Positions 25,724-34,181 of a stretch of 64,000 bases of DNA are shown here, one piece after another. Below the pieces are notes generated by a model that saw only the letters and a list, made by a program, of their open reading frames with translations, ran no database searches and had not been told where the DNA came from. Made by a program: the position numbers and the translations under genes. Source of the DNA: Streptomyces megasporus (GTDB taxonomy: Bacteria > Actinomycetota > Actinomycetes > Streptomycetales > Streptomycetaceae); NCBI RefSeq assembly GCF_000718985.1, contig NZ_JODL01000026.1, positions 5,611 to 69,610 on the forward strand. Reading direction: 5' to 3'. Position 1 is the stretch's first letter, and every line of letters begins with the position of its first letter.

Positions 25724-27751
25724 ATGGCGGAGGCACACGTGCACGGGCGGACGATCGGATCCGTCCTGGTCGCCAACCGAGGCGAGGTGGCCCGGCGGGT
25801 CTTCCACACCTGCCGGAGACTGGGCATCGCGACCGTCGCCGTCCACTCGGACACCGACGCGGACGCCCTCCACACACGGGAGGCCGACGCGGCCGTACGG
25901 CTGCCCGGCCACACGCCCGCCGACACCTACCTGCGCGGCGAGTCGATCGTCAAGGCCGCGCTGACGGCCGGAGCGGACGCCGTCCACCCCGGTTACGGCT
26001 TCCTCTCCGAGAACGCCGGCTTCGCGCGGCTGGTGCGGGACGCGGGCCTGCTCTGGATCGGCCCACCGCCCGAGGCCATCGAGGCCATGGCCTCCAAGAT
26101 CCGCGCCAAGGAGCTGATGGCGGAGGCCGGGGTGCCGGTGCTGACGCCGGTACCGCCCGAGGAGGCGCGGGAGGAACACCTGCCGCTGTTGGTCAAGGCG
26201 GCGGCGGGCGGCGGTGGGCGCGGCATGCGGATCGTGCGCGAACCGGCCGCGCTGGACGGCGAGATCCGCGCGGCGTCGGCGGAGGCGACCGCGGCGTTCG
26301 GGGACGGCGAGGTCTTCGTCGAGCCCTACGTCGAACGCGGGCGGCACATCGAGGTGCAGGTACTGGCCGACGCGCACGGCACGGTGTGGACCCTGGGCAC
26401 CCGCGACTGCTCGCTCCAACGCCGTCACCAGAAGGTGGTGGAGGAGGCCCCCGCCCCCTCCCCGGACGGTGCCCTGGACGCCGAACTCCGCGAGGCGGCC
26501 GAGCGGGCGGCGCGCGCCGTCGGCTACCGGGGCGCGGGCACGGTGGAGTTCCTCGTCGCGGACGACGGGCGGGCGTACTTCCTGGAGATGAACACCCGCC
26601 TCCAGGTCGAACACCCCGTCACCGAGTGCGTGTACGGGATCGACCTCGTCGCGCTGCAACTGCGGATCGCGGAGGGCGCCGCCCTGCCCGACGCCACACC
26701 CCCGGCACCGCGCGGACACGCCGTCGAGGCCCGCCTCTACGCGGAGGACCCGGCCCGGGGGTGGCGGCCCCGGGTCGGACGCCTGCACCGGCTGTCGGTG
26801 CCCGCCGACACCGCGTTCGAGACCGCGCCCGCCGACCGTGGAGTGCGCCTGGACTCCGGCGTGGCCGACGGCGACGAGATCACCGCGCACTACGACCCGA
26901 TGCTCGCCAAGGTCGTCGCCTGGGCGCCGACCCGCGACGAGGCCCTGCGGAGACTCGCGCACACCCTGGAGCGGGCCCGGATCCATGGCCCGGCCACCAA
27001 CCGCGACCTGCTGGTGCGGACGCTGCGGCACCCCGACGTCGTCTCCGGACGCCTCGACACCGGCTTCTACGACCGCCGGCTGCCGGAGCTGTGCGACGGG
27101 CACGGGGACGGACGCGAGGAGGACGACCGGCACACGCGGATCGCCGCGCTCGCGGCGGCACTGGCGGACGCCGCGGCGCGCACCGCCGCCGCGCGGACCG
27201 TCTCCGGACGGCTCGGCGGCTGGCGCAACCTCCCCTCGACACCGCAGAGCAAGCGGTACCGGGCCGAGCCCGACGGGACGGAGTGGGAGGTCCGCTACCG
27301 ACCGGTGCGCGGCGGCCCGCCCCGACCCGAGGACCTGCCGGGCGTACGGACGCTGCGGGCCGGCGCCGACCGGGTGGAGCTGGAGGTCGACGGCGTACGC
27401 CGCGCCTTCGACGTCGCGGCGTACGGGGACGGTCCGGACGGACGGGACCGGGTCTTCGTCGACTCGTCGCTCGGCTCCCGCGCGTTCACGGTACTGCCGC
27501 GCTTCCCGGAACCGGAGGACCGCACCGAACCGGGTTCGCTGCTGGCGCGGACACCGGGCACGGTCGTCCGTGTCGCCGACGGGCTCGCCGTCGGCGACAC
27601 GGTGACGGCGGGCCGGCCACTGCTGTGGCTGGAGGCCATGAAGATGGAGCACCCCGTCACCGCACCGACCGACGGGGTGCTGCGGGAACTGCGGGTGAGG
27701 ACCGGGCAACAGGTCGACGTCGGCACGGTCCTCGCCGTGGTCGCACCGTGA
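25724..27751 (+). CDS. atuF: Acyl-CoA carboxylase alpha subunit (biotin carboxylase and biotin carrier)
   Basis: A 675-residue fused subunit: biotin carboxylase (about 10-455; SVLVANRGEVARRVF, ATP-grasp GGGGRGMRIV, EMNTRLQVEHPVTE), a linker/BT domain, and a C-terminal biotinyl domain. The biotin attachment site is EAMKMEHP with Lys640. It forms the holoenzyme with the preceding beta subunit 8 bases upstream and would carboxylate a branched enoyl-CoA. ATG 25724 is taken; an in-frame GTG 6 bases earlier is possible because the ribosome site (AGGGTGGGA) overlaps this area. Geranyl- versus methylcrotonyl-CoA specificity is not resolved by sequence reading. Confidence 0.87.
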   Translation: MAEAHVHGRTIGSVLVANRGEVARRVFHTCRRLGIATVAVHSDTDADALHTREADAAVRLPGHTPADTYLRGESIVKAALTAGADAVHPGYGFLSENAGFARLVRDAGLLWIGPPPEAIEAMASKIRAKELMAEAGVPVLTPVPPEEAREEHLPLLVKAAAGGGGRGMRIVREPAALDGEIRAASAEATAAFGDGEVFVEPYVERGRHIEVQVLADAHGTVWTLGTRDCSLQRRHQKVVEEAPAPSPDGALDAELREAAERAARAVGYRGAGTVEFLVADDGRAYFLEMNTRLQVEHPVTECVYGIDLVALQLRIAEGAALPDATPPAPRGHAVEARLYAEDPARGWRPRVGRLHRLSVPADTAFETAPADRGVRLDSGVADGDEITAHYDPMLAKVVAWAPTRDEALRRLAHTLERARIHGPATNRDLLVRTLRHPDVVSGRLDTGFYDRRLPELCDGHGDGREEDDRHTRIAALAAALADAAARTAAARTVSGRLGGWRNLPSTPQSKRYRAEPDGTEWEVRYRPVRGGPPRPEDLPGVRTLRAGADRVELEVDGVRRAFDVAAYGDGPDGRDRVFVDSSLGSRAFTVLPRFPEPEDRTEPGSLLARTPGTVVRVADGLAVGDTVTAGRPLLWLEAMKMEHPVTAPTDGVLRELRVRTGQQVDVGTVLAVVAP

Positions 27752-27815
27752 GCCGGCACCTCGGCACCCACACCGGGAGGCTCCCGACCCGGCGAACCCG
27801 ACGAAGGAGACGGGC

Positions 27816-29033
27816 ATGACCGGCAACCGACGTGCCACGGGCACGGACACGACACTGCTGGAGAGCGAGGAGCAGCGGGCACTGCGCGAGGCCGTCGCCG
27901 CGCTCGGCCGACGGTACGGACGCGAGTACTTCGAACGGGTGCGTCTGGCCGGCGGCCAGACCGACGAGCTGTGGCGCGAGGCCGGCGAACTCGGCTACCT
28001 CGGCGTCGGACTCCCCGAGGAGTACGGGGGCGGTGGCGGCGGCATCACCGAGCTGTCCATCGTGCTGGAGGAGCTGGGCGCGGCCGGCTGCCCGCTGCTC
28101 ATGCTCATCGTCACCCCCGCCATCACCGGCACCGTCATCGCCCGCTTCGGCACCGACGCGCAGAAGAGCGCCTGGCTGCCCGGACTCGCCGACGGCAGCC
28201 GCAAGATGGCGTTCGGCATCACCGAGCCGGACGCCGGCTCCAACTCACACCGCATCACCACCACCGCCCGCCGCGATGGCCGGGGGAACCCCCGGACGGG
28301 CTCCAAGGGAGGCTGGGTGCTCACCGGCCGCAAGGTCTTCGTCTCCGGCGTGGACATCGCCGACGCCACCCTCGTCGTCGGCCGCACCGAGGACGCCCGC
28401 ACGGGCAGGCTCAAGCCGTGCCTGTTCATCGTCCCCCGAGACGCCCCCGGCTTCTCCCACCGCGGGATCGAGATGGAACTGGCCGCCCCGGAGAAGCAGT
28501 TCGAACTTCTCCTGGACGACGTACGGCTGCCCGCCGACGCGCTCGTCGGCGAGGAGGACGCGGGCCTGCTCCAACTCTTCGCCGGACTGAACCCCGAACG
28601 GATCATGACCGCCGCGTTCGCGATCGGCATGGGCCGGTTCGCGCTGGAACGAGCCGTGGACTACGCCCGCACCCGACAGGTGTGGAAGGAACCGATCGGC
28701 GCCCACCAGGCCATCGCCCACCCACTGGCCCGGGCGCACATCGAGATCGAACTGGCCCGTCTGATGACCCGCAAGGCGGCACAGCTCCACGACGCGGGCG
28801 ACGACACGGGCGCGGGCGAGGCGGCCAACATGGCCAAGTACGCGGCGGGAGAGGCCTGTGCCCGCGCCGTGGACCAGTCCGTGCACACCCTCGGCGGCAA
28901 CGGCCTCACCCGCGAGTACGGGCTGGCCTCCCTGGTCACCGCGGCCCGCGTCGCCCGCATCGCACCGGTCAGCCGGGAGATGATCCTCAACTTCGTCTCC
29001 CACCGGACCCTGGGACTGCCCAAGTCCTACTGA
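27816..29033 (+). CDS. atuD: Acyl-CoA dehydrogenase (AtuD-like)
   Basis: A 405-residue acyl-CoA dehydrogenase with the N-terminal helical domain (LGYLGVGLPEEYGGGGGG), the middle beta domain (FGITEPDAGSNSHRI) and the C-terminal FAD-binding helical domain (HTLGGNGLTREYG). It would oxidise a branched acyl-CoA such as citronellyl-CoA to the 2-enoyl-CoA. The end reads IAPVSREMILNF rather than the usual YEGTSEI, so the C-terminal active-site loop differs from standard members. ATG 27816 follows GAAGGAG. It sits 64 bases after the carboxylase gene in the same operon. Confidence 0.88.
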   Translation: MTGNRRATGTDTTLLESEEQRALREAVAALGRRYGREYFERVRLAGGQTDELWREAGELGYLGVGLPEEYGGGGGGITELSIVLEELGAAGCPLLMLIVTPAITGTVIARFGTDAQKSAWLPGLADGSRKMAFGITEPDAGSNSHRITTTARRDGRGNPRTGSKGGWVLTGRKVFVSGVDIADATLVVGRTEDARTGRLKPCLFIVPRDAPGFSHRGIEMELAAPEKQFELLLDDVRLPADALVGEEDAGLLQLFAGLNPERIMTAAFAIGMGRFALERAVDYARTRQVWKEPIGAHQAIAHPLARAHIEIELARLMTRKAAQLHDAGDDTGAGEAANMAKYAAGEACARAVDQSVHTLGGNGLTREYGLASLVTAARVARIAPVSREMILNFVSHRTLGLPKSY

Positions 29034-29090
29034 CTCCCTCCGCTTTCGGGACGGACGCGGGAGGGGACTCACCGAGAGGAGCGACACAAA

Positions 29091-29867
29091 GTGACGGAGA
29101 CACGGCGGCGGACCCTGGTGCGGCGCTCGACCGAACGGGGCGTCACCACGCTCACCCTCGACTCGCCCCACAACCGCAACGCCCTCTCCACCCGCCTGGT
29201 GGGGGAGCTGTACGCGCGCCTGGAAGACGCCGAAGGAGACCCGGACACCCGGGTGGTGCTCCTCGCGCACACCGGCGGCACGTTCTGCGCGGGCGCCGAC
29301 CTGGGCGAGGCGAGCGCGGCCGACGGACCCACCGACGCGCCACTGGCCCTGGCCCGGCTGCTGCGCACGATCGTGGCCTTCCCCAAGCCCGTCGTCGCCC
29401 GGATCACCGGACACGTGCGGGCGGGCGGCACCGGGCTGGCGGGGGCCTGCGACATCGCGGTGGCCGGACCGGGCGCGACGTTCGCCTTCACCGAGGCACG
29501 GATCGGAGTGGCGCCCGCGGTGATCTCGATGCCCCTGCTGCCCCGGCTCGACCCGCGGGCGGCCGGACGCTACTACCTGACCGGTGAGCGGTTCGACGCG
29601 GCCGAGGCCGCCCGCATCGGGTTGGTGACGGCCGCCGCCGACGATGTGGACGAGACCCTGGCCCCGATCCTCGACGGACTGCGACGCGGCTCGCCGCAGG
29701 GCCTCGCGGCGTCCAAACGCCTGGTCACGGCGGAGGTGCTGCGGGTGTTCGACCGGGACACCGGTAGCCTGGCGGAGCTCTCCGCGCGGCTGTTCGCCTC
29801 GGACGAGGCGCGCGAGGGCGTGTCCGCCTTCCTCGAACGACGGGACCCCGGATGGGTGCACCACTGA
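29091..29867 (+). CDS. atuE: Enoyl-CoA hydratase family protein (AtuE-like)
   Basis: A 258-residue crotonase-fold protein. Oxyanion-hole loops are GGTFCAGADLG and GHVRAGGTGLAGACD, and FTEARIGVAPAVIS contains the candidate acid/base Glu. In the Pseudomonas pathway AtuE hydrates isohexenylglutaconyl-CoA formed by the carboxylase, and its position here fits that step. GTG 29091 follows GAGAGGAG. Its 3' end overlaps the start of the following TetR gene by 16 bases. Confidence 0.87.
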   Translation: MTETRRRTLVRRSTERGVTTLTLDSPHNRNALSTRLVGELYARLEDAEGDPDTRVVLLAHTGGTFCAGADLGEASAADGPTDAPLALARLLRTIVAFPKPVVARITGHVRAGGTGLAGACDIAVAGPGATFAFTEARIGVAPAVISMPLLPRLDPRAAGRYYLTGERFDAAEAARIGLVTAAADDVDETLAPILDGLRRGSPQGLAASKRLVTAEVLRVFDRDTGSLAELSARLFASDEAREGVSAFLERRDPGWVHH

Positions 29868-30451
29868 CCGCACGGGGCAACGCGCCCAAGCAGGACCGCA
29901 GTCGCGCCACCCGCCGACGGCTGCTGGAGTCGGCCGTGACCTGCCTGGCCGAGCACGGCTGGACGGGAAGCACGGTCACGGCCGTCGCCGAGCACGCGGG
30001 CGTCACCCGCGGCGCGGCCCAGCACCACTTCCCCACCCGCGAGGACCTCTTCACGGCGGCGGTCGAACACGTCGCGGAGGAACGGTCGGCCGCGCTGCGG
30101 AACCTCCCGCGACCGGCCGGCACGCGCGAGGCCGTCGAGGCGATCGTCGACCTCTACACCGGGCCGCTCTTCCGCGCCGCGCTCCACCTGTGGGTCGCCG
30201 CCTCCAACGAGCCACAGCTCGCACCCCGGGTGACCGCGTTGGAGGCGCGCATCGGACGCGAGACGCACCGGATGGCGGTGCGCCTGCTCGACGCGGACGA
30301 GAGCAGGCCCGGCGTGCGGGAGACGGTGCAGGGCCTGCTGGACATGGCACGCGGCCTGGGCCTGGCGAACCTCCTCACCGACGACGGCGCCCGCCGCCGT
30401 CGGGTCGTGGCACAGTGGGCCGAGATCGTGGACACGGCCCTGCGCGCCTGA
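29852..30451 (+). CDS. TetR family transcriptional regulator of the Atu-type operon
   Basis: A 199-residue TetR regulator. The helix-turn-helix is at about 22-68 (AEHGWTGSTVTAVAEHAGVTRGAAQHHFPTREDLFTAAV), followed by a helical ligand domain. It starts inside the end of the hydratase gene (16-base overlap), so it belongs to the operon and likely controls it in response to an acyl-CoA or terpenoid intermediate. The dyad at 21444-21465 is a candidate site for this protein or for the TetR at 20681. The nucleotidyltransferase gene follows after 20 bases. Confidence 0.88.
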   Translation: MGAPLTARGNAPKQDRSRATRRRLLESAVTCLAEHGWTGSTVTAVAEHAGVTRGAAQHHFPTREDLFTAAVEHVAEERSAALRNLPRPAGTREAVEAIVDLYTGPLFRAALHLWVAASNEPQLAPRVTALEARIGRETHRMAVRLLDADESRPGVRETVQGLLDMARGLGLANLLTDDGARRRRVVAQWAEIVDTALRA

Positions 30452-30471
30452 CGGGCCGGAAGGAGGAGCGT

Positions 30472-31281
30472 GTGAGCCAGGTGGAGGACGTCGTGCGTCT
30501 GGTTCGCCGGGTGCTCGGCCCGGACGCCGTCGGCGCGTACCTGCACGGCTCCGCCGTCCTGGGCGGTCTGCGACCGCACAGTGACGTCGACGTGTTCGTC
30601 GTCGTACGGCGGCACACGACGGAGGAGGAGCGCCGGGCGCTCGTCGACGGGCTGCTGGAACTCTCCGGTGAGAAGGCCCGATCGGGCCCGGCCCGCCCCG
30701 TCGAGCTGACCCTCGTCGTCGGAACCGACGTCCGGCCCTGGCGCTACCCGCCGTCCTGCGAGTTCCAGTACGGCGAGTGGCTGCGCGAGGAGTACGAGGG
30801 CGGCATGACGCCGTCGCCGACGCCGAGTCCCGATCTCGCCCCGCTGATCACCATGGTGCTGGCCGGGAACGCCCCGCTGTTCGGGCCGCCGCCGGGGGAG
30901 GTGCTCGACCCCGTCCCGCACGAGGATCTCCGCCGGGCGATCGTCGCCGGGGTGCCGGAGCTGCTGGACGACTGGGAACACGACACGCGCAATGTCCTGC
31001 TGACCCTCGCCCGGGTCCGAACGACCCTCGAGACCGGGACCGTCACCTCCAAGGACGCGGCGGCCGCCTGGGTGCTCGACCGTCTCCCGGCGGAGCACCG
31101 GCCCGTCCTGGTCCACGCGCGTGCCGTCTACCTCGGGGAGGAAGAGGAGCGCTGGGAGGACCTCCGACCACGCCTGCGACCGCATGTCGAGCACGCCGTC
31201 GGAGTGATCGAGCGGCTGGCCGGGCGGGACGGGTGGGCCGGTCGGGTCAGGCCGCGCGACGGGCGCGACGGGCCGGCTTGA
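30472..31281 (+). CDS. AadA-like aminoglycoside nucleotidyltransferase family protein
   Basis: A 269-residue protein close in architecture to ANT(3'')-Ia (AadA). The nucleotidyltransferase core is GAYLHGSAVLGGLRPHSDVDVFVVV, with GS and the DxD metal site. VELTLVV supplies the third acidic residue, and PWRYPPSCEFQYGEWLR is typical of AadA. The C-terminal helical domain has RNVLLTLARV and AWVLDRLPAEHRPVL. AadA adenylylates streptomycin and spectinomycin. Whether this chromosomal copy confers resistance or has another substrate is unknown. GTG 30472 has AGGAGG upstream. It follows the TetR gene closely and may be read with the Atu-type operon. Confidence 0.85.
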   Translation: MSQVEDVVRLVRRVLGPDAVGAYLHGSAVLGGLRPHSDVDVFVVVRRHTTEEERRALVDGLLELSGEKARSGPARPVELTLVVGTDVRPWRYPPSCEFQYGEWLREEYEGGMTPSPTPSPDLAPLITMVLAGNAPLFGPPPGEVLDPVPHEDLRRAIVAGVPELLDDWEHDTRNVLLTLARVRTTLETGTVTSKDAAAAWVLDRLPAEHRPVLVHARAVYLGEEEERWEDLRPRLRPHVEHAVGVIERLAGRDGWAGRVRPRDGRDGPA

Positions 31282-31504
31282 CGGTGGGCGCGTCCTTGAC
31301 GGTGGGCGCGTCGCCCCGGTCCGCGGGGGCCACGGCCGAGGAGGGGAAAGGCTCGTCGGACCCGGGCACGACGCGGAGATGCCGTCGGGAACGGGCATGG
31401 CGCGCCGGTGTCGGCCGCTTCAGCACGTGGTCCTCGTAGTGCCCCAACGCCAGCATGGCGCACAGCAGGAGGAGGGGCAGCAGCAGGGCGATGGCGATGA
31501 TCAT
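31247..31504 (-). CDS. Small single-pass membrane protein
   Basis: An 85-residue protein: one N-terminal transmembrane helix (MIIAIALLLPLLLLCAMLAL), then a basic cytoplasmic part (KRPTPARHARSRRHLR) and a low-complexity tail with the repeated VKDAPTVKPARR. ATG 31504 has GAAGGA 7 bases upstream. Its last 35 bases overlap the end of the convergent nucleotidyltransferase gene. Not assigned to a family; function unknown. Confidence 0.55.
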   Translation of the reverse strand: MIIAIALLLPLLLLCAMLALGHYEDHVLKRPTPARHARSRRHLRVVPGSDEPFPSSAVAPADRGDAPTVKDAPTVKPARRARRAA

Positions 31505-31619
31505 GGGGGATTCCTTCGAGCGGATGTCCTCACCCTGTGCCGCGTTGCCGCACCGCCGCTCCGCAAACCACCACCCACCCCTCCCACCGGCTCCTCCCAC
31601 CGATGCCCCGTCGGCGCGG

Positions 31620-32609
31620 TCAGAGCCAACCGTTGCGGCGGAAGGCCCGGTACAGCAGGGCGGCCGAGACGGCCATCGCGGCCATCGCCAGCGGATAGCC
31701 GTAGGTCCACTCCAGCTCCGGCATGTGGGAGAAGTTCATGCCGTACACGCCGGCGACCATGGTCGGGATGGCGAGGATGGCGGCCCAGGCGGAGATGCGA
31801 CGCATGTCGTCGTTCTGCCAGGTGCCCACTCGGGCCAGGTGGGCGTCGAGCACCGAGTTCAGCAGTTCGTCCAGGGAACGGACCTCGGTGTCGGCGCGGT
31901 GCGTGTGGTCGGCCACGTCGCGGAAGTAGGGCAGGACGCCCTTGGGCCACCCGTCGAGCCCCGTGACGAGCTCCCGCACCACCGGCACCAGCGGCCGTAT
32001 CGCGTCGCGGAACTCCACGACCTCCCGCTTGAGGGAGTAGATCTCCTCGGTGACGTCGTCACGGACGGAGGAGAAGACGCACCGCTCCAGGTCGGTCAGG
32101 TCGGCGCGGACCCGGGCGGCCGCGTCGTTGTAGGAGTCGACCACCACGTCCAGCACGGCGTGCAACACGGCGACCGGGCCGAAGCGCGGCATTCCCGGCT
32201 CCGCCCGCAGCCGACGTGCGGCCTCGACGGTGGGGTCGACCGGGCCGTGACGGACGGTCAGCGCGAAGCGCGGCCCGAGGAAGACCATCACCTCGCCGGT
32301 CTCCACCTCCGAACCGTCCTCGATGTACAGCAGCGTCTTCAACGCCACCGCCAGCACGTCCCCGTACCGCTCCCGCTTGGGGCGCTGGTGAGCCTGGATC
32401 GCGTCCTCCACCGCCAGTGGATGCAGCCCCAGGTATTCGGCCAGCTCCTCCAACTCGTGCTGCTGCGGGTCGTCCAGGTGGATCCACCCGAACTCGTCCT
32501 CCTCCAGGACGGCCAGGCGGCTCAGGACGGCCTGACAACCGCCGTCCGCCGGTGTGCAGTCCACCTGTTCCCCATCGCCCGACCGCTCGCGGTAGATCAC
32601 AGACCTCAT
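31620..32609 (-). CDS. corA: CorA family magnesium/cobalt transporter
   Basis: A 329-residue CorA-type channel with a soluble N-terminal alpha/beta domain, a long stalk helix, and two C-terminal transmembrane helices (about 270-290 and 303-322). The signature YGMNFSHMPEL lies between them and forms the selectivity loop. It would act as a homopentameric Mg2+ or Co2+ channel. ATG 32609 is the natural start. It is divergent from the CBS-domain gene. Confidence 0.92.
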   Translation of the reverse strand: MRSVIYRERSGDGEQVDCTPADGGCQAVLSRLAVLEEDEFGWIHLDDPQQHELEELAEYLGLHPLAVEDAIQAHQRPKRERYGDVLAVALKTLLYIEDGSEVETGEVMVFLGPRFALTVRHGPVDPTVEAARRLRAEPGMPRFGPVAVLHAVLDVVVDSYNDAAARVRADLTDLERCVFSSVRDDVTEEIYSLKREVVEFRDAIRPLVPVVRELVTGLDGWPKGVLPYFRDVADHTHRADTEVRSLDELLNSVLDAHLARVGTWQNDDMRRISAWAAILAIPTMVAGVYGMNFSHMPELEWTYGYPLAMAAMAVSAALLYRAFRRNGWL

Positions 32610-32690
32610 GCCTCACGCCTGCGCCACCGTGCCGGTTCCATGCACGGTGACCGAAACAGCCGGTGAATGCCGATGAGTCACGTCCGTTGT

Positions 32691-32714
32691 GTTTGGCTGG
32701 TGTTTCAGGGGTTA
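32691..32714 (+). promoter_or_regulatory. Possible sigma-B-type promoter of the CBS-domain gene
   Basis: GTTT (32691-32694), 14 bases, GGGTTA (32709-32714) resembles the SigB-family pattern with one mismatch in the -10. It would start transcription about 37 bases before ATG 32758. Confidence 0.4.
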
Positions 32715-32757
32715 TCCGCCTTCTCGTCCCTGAACCACGACAGTCGAGGAGGGCGGC

Positions 32758-33174
32758 ATGACGACGGCACGCGAGATCATGACGGAGGGTGCCGAGTGCG
32801 TGCGGACGAAGGAGAGCGTGCTGGACGCGGCGCGGAGGATGGCCGAACTCGATGTGGGCGCCCTGCCGATCTGCGGTGACGACGACCGGCTGGAGGGTGT
32901 GCTCACCGACCGGGACATCGTGGTGGAGGTGCTCGGCGCGGGGCAGGACCCCGCCCGGATCAAGGCCGGTGACCTGGCACAGGGCGAGGCGGTCACCATC
33001 GGCGCCGACGACGACGCGGACGAGATCCTGAACACCATGAGTTCGCACAAGGTCCGCCGCCTGCCGGTGATCGACGGGCACCGGCTCGTCGGCATCGTGG
33101 CGCTGGCCGATGTCGCGCGGGCCCTGCCCGACCGCGCGGTCGGCGACGTGCTCGAAGCCCTCTCCACCGACTGA
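32758..33174 (+). CDS. CBS domain-containing protein
   Basis: A 138-residue protein made of two CBS motifs (about 3-60 and 70-130; AREIMTEGAECVRTKES, GALPICGDDDRLEGVLTDRDIV, KVRRLPVIDGHRLVGIVALADVA). Tandem CBS modules bind adenosine ligands such as AMP or ATP. In Streptomyces stand-alone CBS proteins are often part of the general stress response. The sigma-B-like promoter upstream agrees with that. ATG 32758 follows GAGGAGGG. Partner unknown. Confidence 0.9.
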   Translation: MTTAREIMTEGAECVRTKESVLDAARRMAELDVGALPICGDDDRLEGVLTDRDIVVEVLGAGQDPARIKAGDLAQGEAVTIGADDDADEILNTMSSHKVRRLPVIDGHRLVGIVALADVARALPDRAVGDVLEALSTD

Positions 33175-33319
33175 CTCCCCACCACCGCTCGCGCCGGGCG
33201 GCTCCGACCTCGTGGACCTCGCGGGGGCGGGGCCGCCCGCTCGATTTCATCGGTTCCGTCGGTTCCGTCGTGGCCCACGTCCGGCCTCGGCGCCCCCGCC
33301 GCGTGTGTGACGCGGGCGC

Positions 33320-34105
33320 TCACGCCCGGCCCGTCCCGTCCCCGGCCCCGCGTTCGAACCAGCCGGTCTCGCAGCGGGCCGACGTCGGGACCCGCCGCTC
33401 CCCCTCGGGCGCGGCCCAGCGGACCGCGTTGGAGACGACCAGCCGCACATCGGGATGGTGGTAGACGGGGTAGCCCTGGTCACCGGGACTGAAGTAGAAG
33501 ATCTTCCCGTGGCCCCGACGGAAGACGCACCCGCTGCGGAAAACCTCCCCGCCGGAGAAGGAACTGACGAACACCAACTCGTCCGGGACCGGAATGTCGA
33601 AGAACTCGCCGTACATCTCCTGTTCCCCGATGACGATGGGCTGCGGCACGCCGGCCGCGATGGGGTGCGAGGGGGCGACCGTCCACACCAGTTCGCGGTC
33701 GCGCTCGTCGCGCCAGCGGAGCGTGCAGCTCGTCCCCGTCAATCGGCGGAAGATCCTGGAGTAGTGGCCCGAGTGCAGCACGATCAGTCCCATGCCCGCC
33801 AGGACGTGCTCGTGGACCCGCTCCACCACCTCGTCGGACACCTCGTCGTGCGCGAGGTGCCCCCACCAGGTGAGCACGTCCGTCGCGGCCAGCACCTCCT
33901 CGGTCAGCCCGTGGTCCGGCTCGTCCAGCGTCGCGGTGCGGACGCGCACCCGGGAGCCGAGGTTCTCCTCGATGCCCTCGGCGACGGCGCCGTGCATGCC
34001 CTTCGGGTACCGCTCGGCGACCTGGGCGTCCCGCCGCTCGTGTCGGCCCTCGCTCCACACGGTCACCCGCAGGGGCGCTTCGGGGGAGGGCGGCCGTGGC
34101 GCCAT
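33320..34105 (-). CDS. ThuA domain-containing protein
   Basis: A 261-residue protein of the ThuA (trehalose utilisation) family with a class I glutamine amidotransferase-like fold. Recognisable parts are the first strand [39 protein letters not shown], and the C-terminal [24 protein letters not shown]. These proteins are linked to sugar metabolism but lack a firmly known reaction. ATG 34105 has GGAG upstream. It lies 76 bases upstream of the SPL-like stop on the same strand, so the pair could be co-transcribed from the SPL-like promoter. Confidence 0.87.
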   Translation of the reverse strand: MAPRPPSPEAPLRVTVWSEGRHERRDAQVAERYPKGMHGAVAEGIEENLGSRVRVRTATLDEPDHGLTEEVLAATDVLTWWGHLAHDEVSDEVVERVHEHVLAGMGLIVLHSGHYSRIFRRLTGTSCTLRWRDERDRELVWTVAPSHPIAAGVPQPIVIGEQEMYGEFFDIPVPDELVFVSSFSGGEVFRSGCVFRRGHGKIFYFSPGDQGYPVYHHPDVRLVVSNAVRWAAPEGERRVPTSARCETGWFERGAGDGTGRA

Positions 34106-34181
34106 GATCGCTCCAAGGGGTCGGTGACGCGACGCCCACTACGCTCCCCGGGGCGGCTCCCGGTCCAAACCGGACGGGGGG

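Noticed and set aside
22087..25877. Two long minus-strand frames (686 and 901 codons) opposite the Atu-type genes
   Set aside because: Antisense shadows of clearly conserved plus-strand enzymes.
24111..27751. Leucine degradation (Liu) carboxylase assignment
   Set aside because: Kept only as an alternative: there is no HMG-CoA lyase gene, and AtuA-family and TIGR03084 genes are present.
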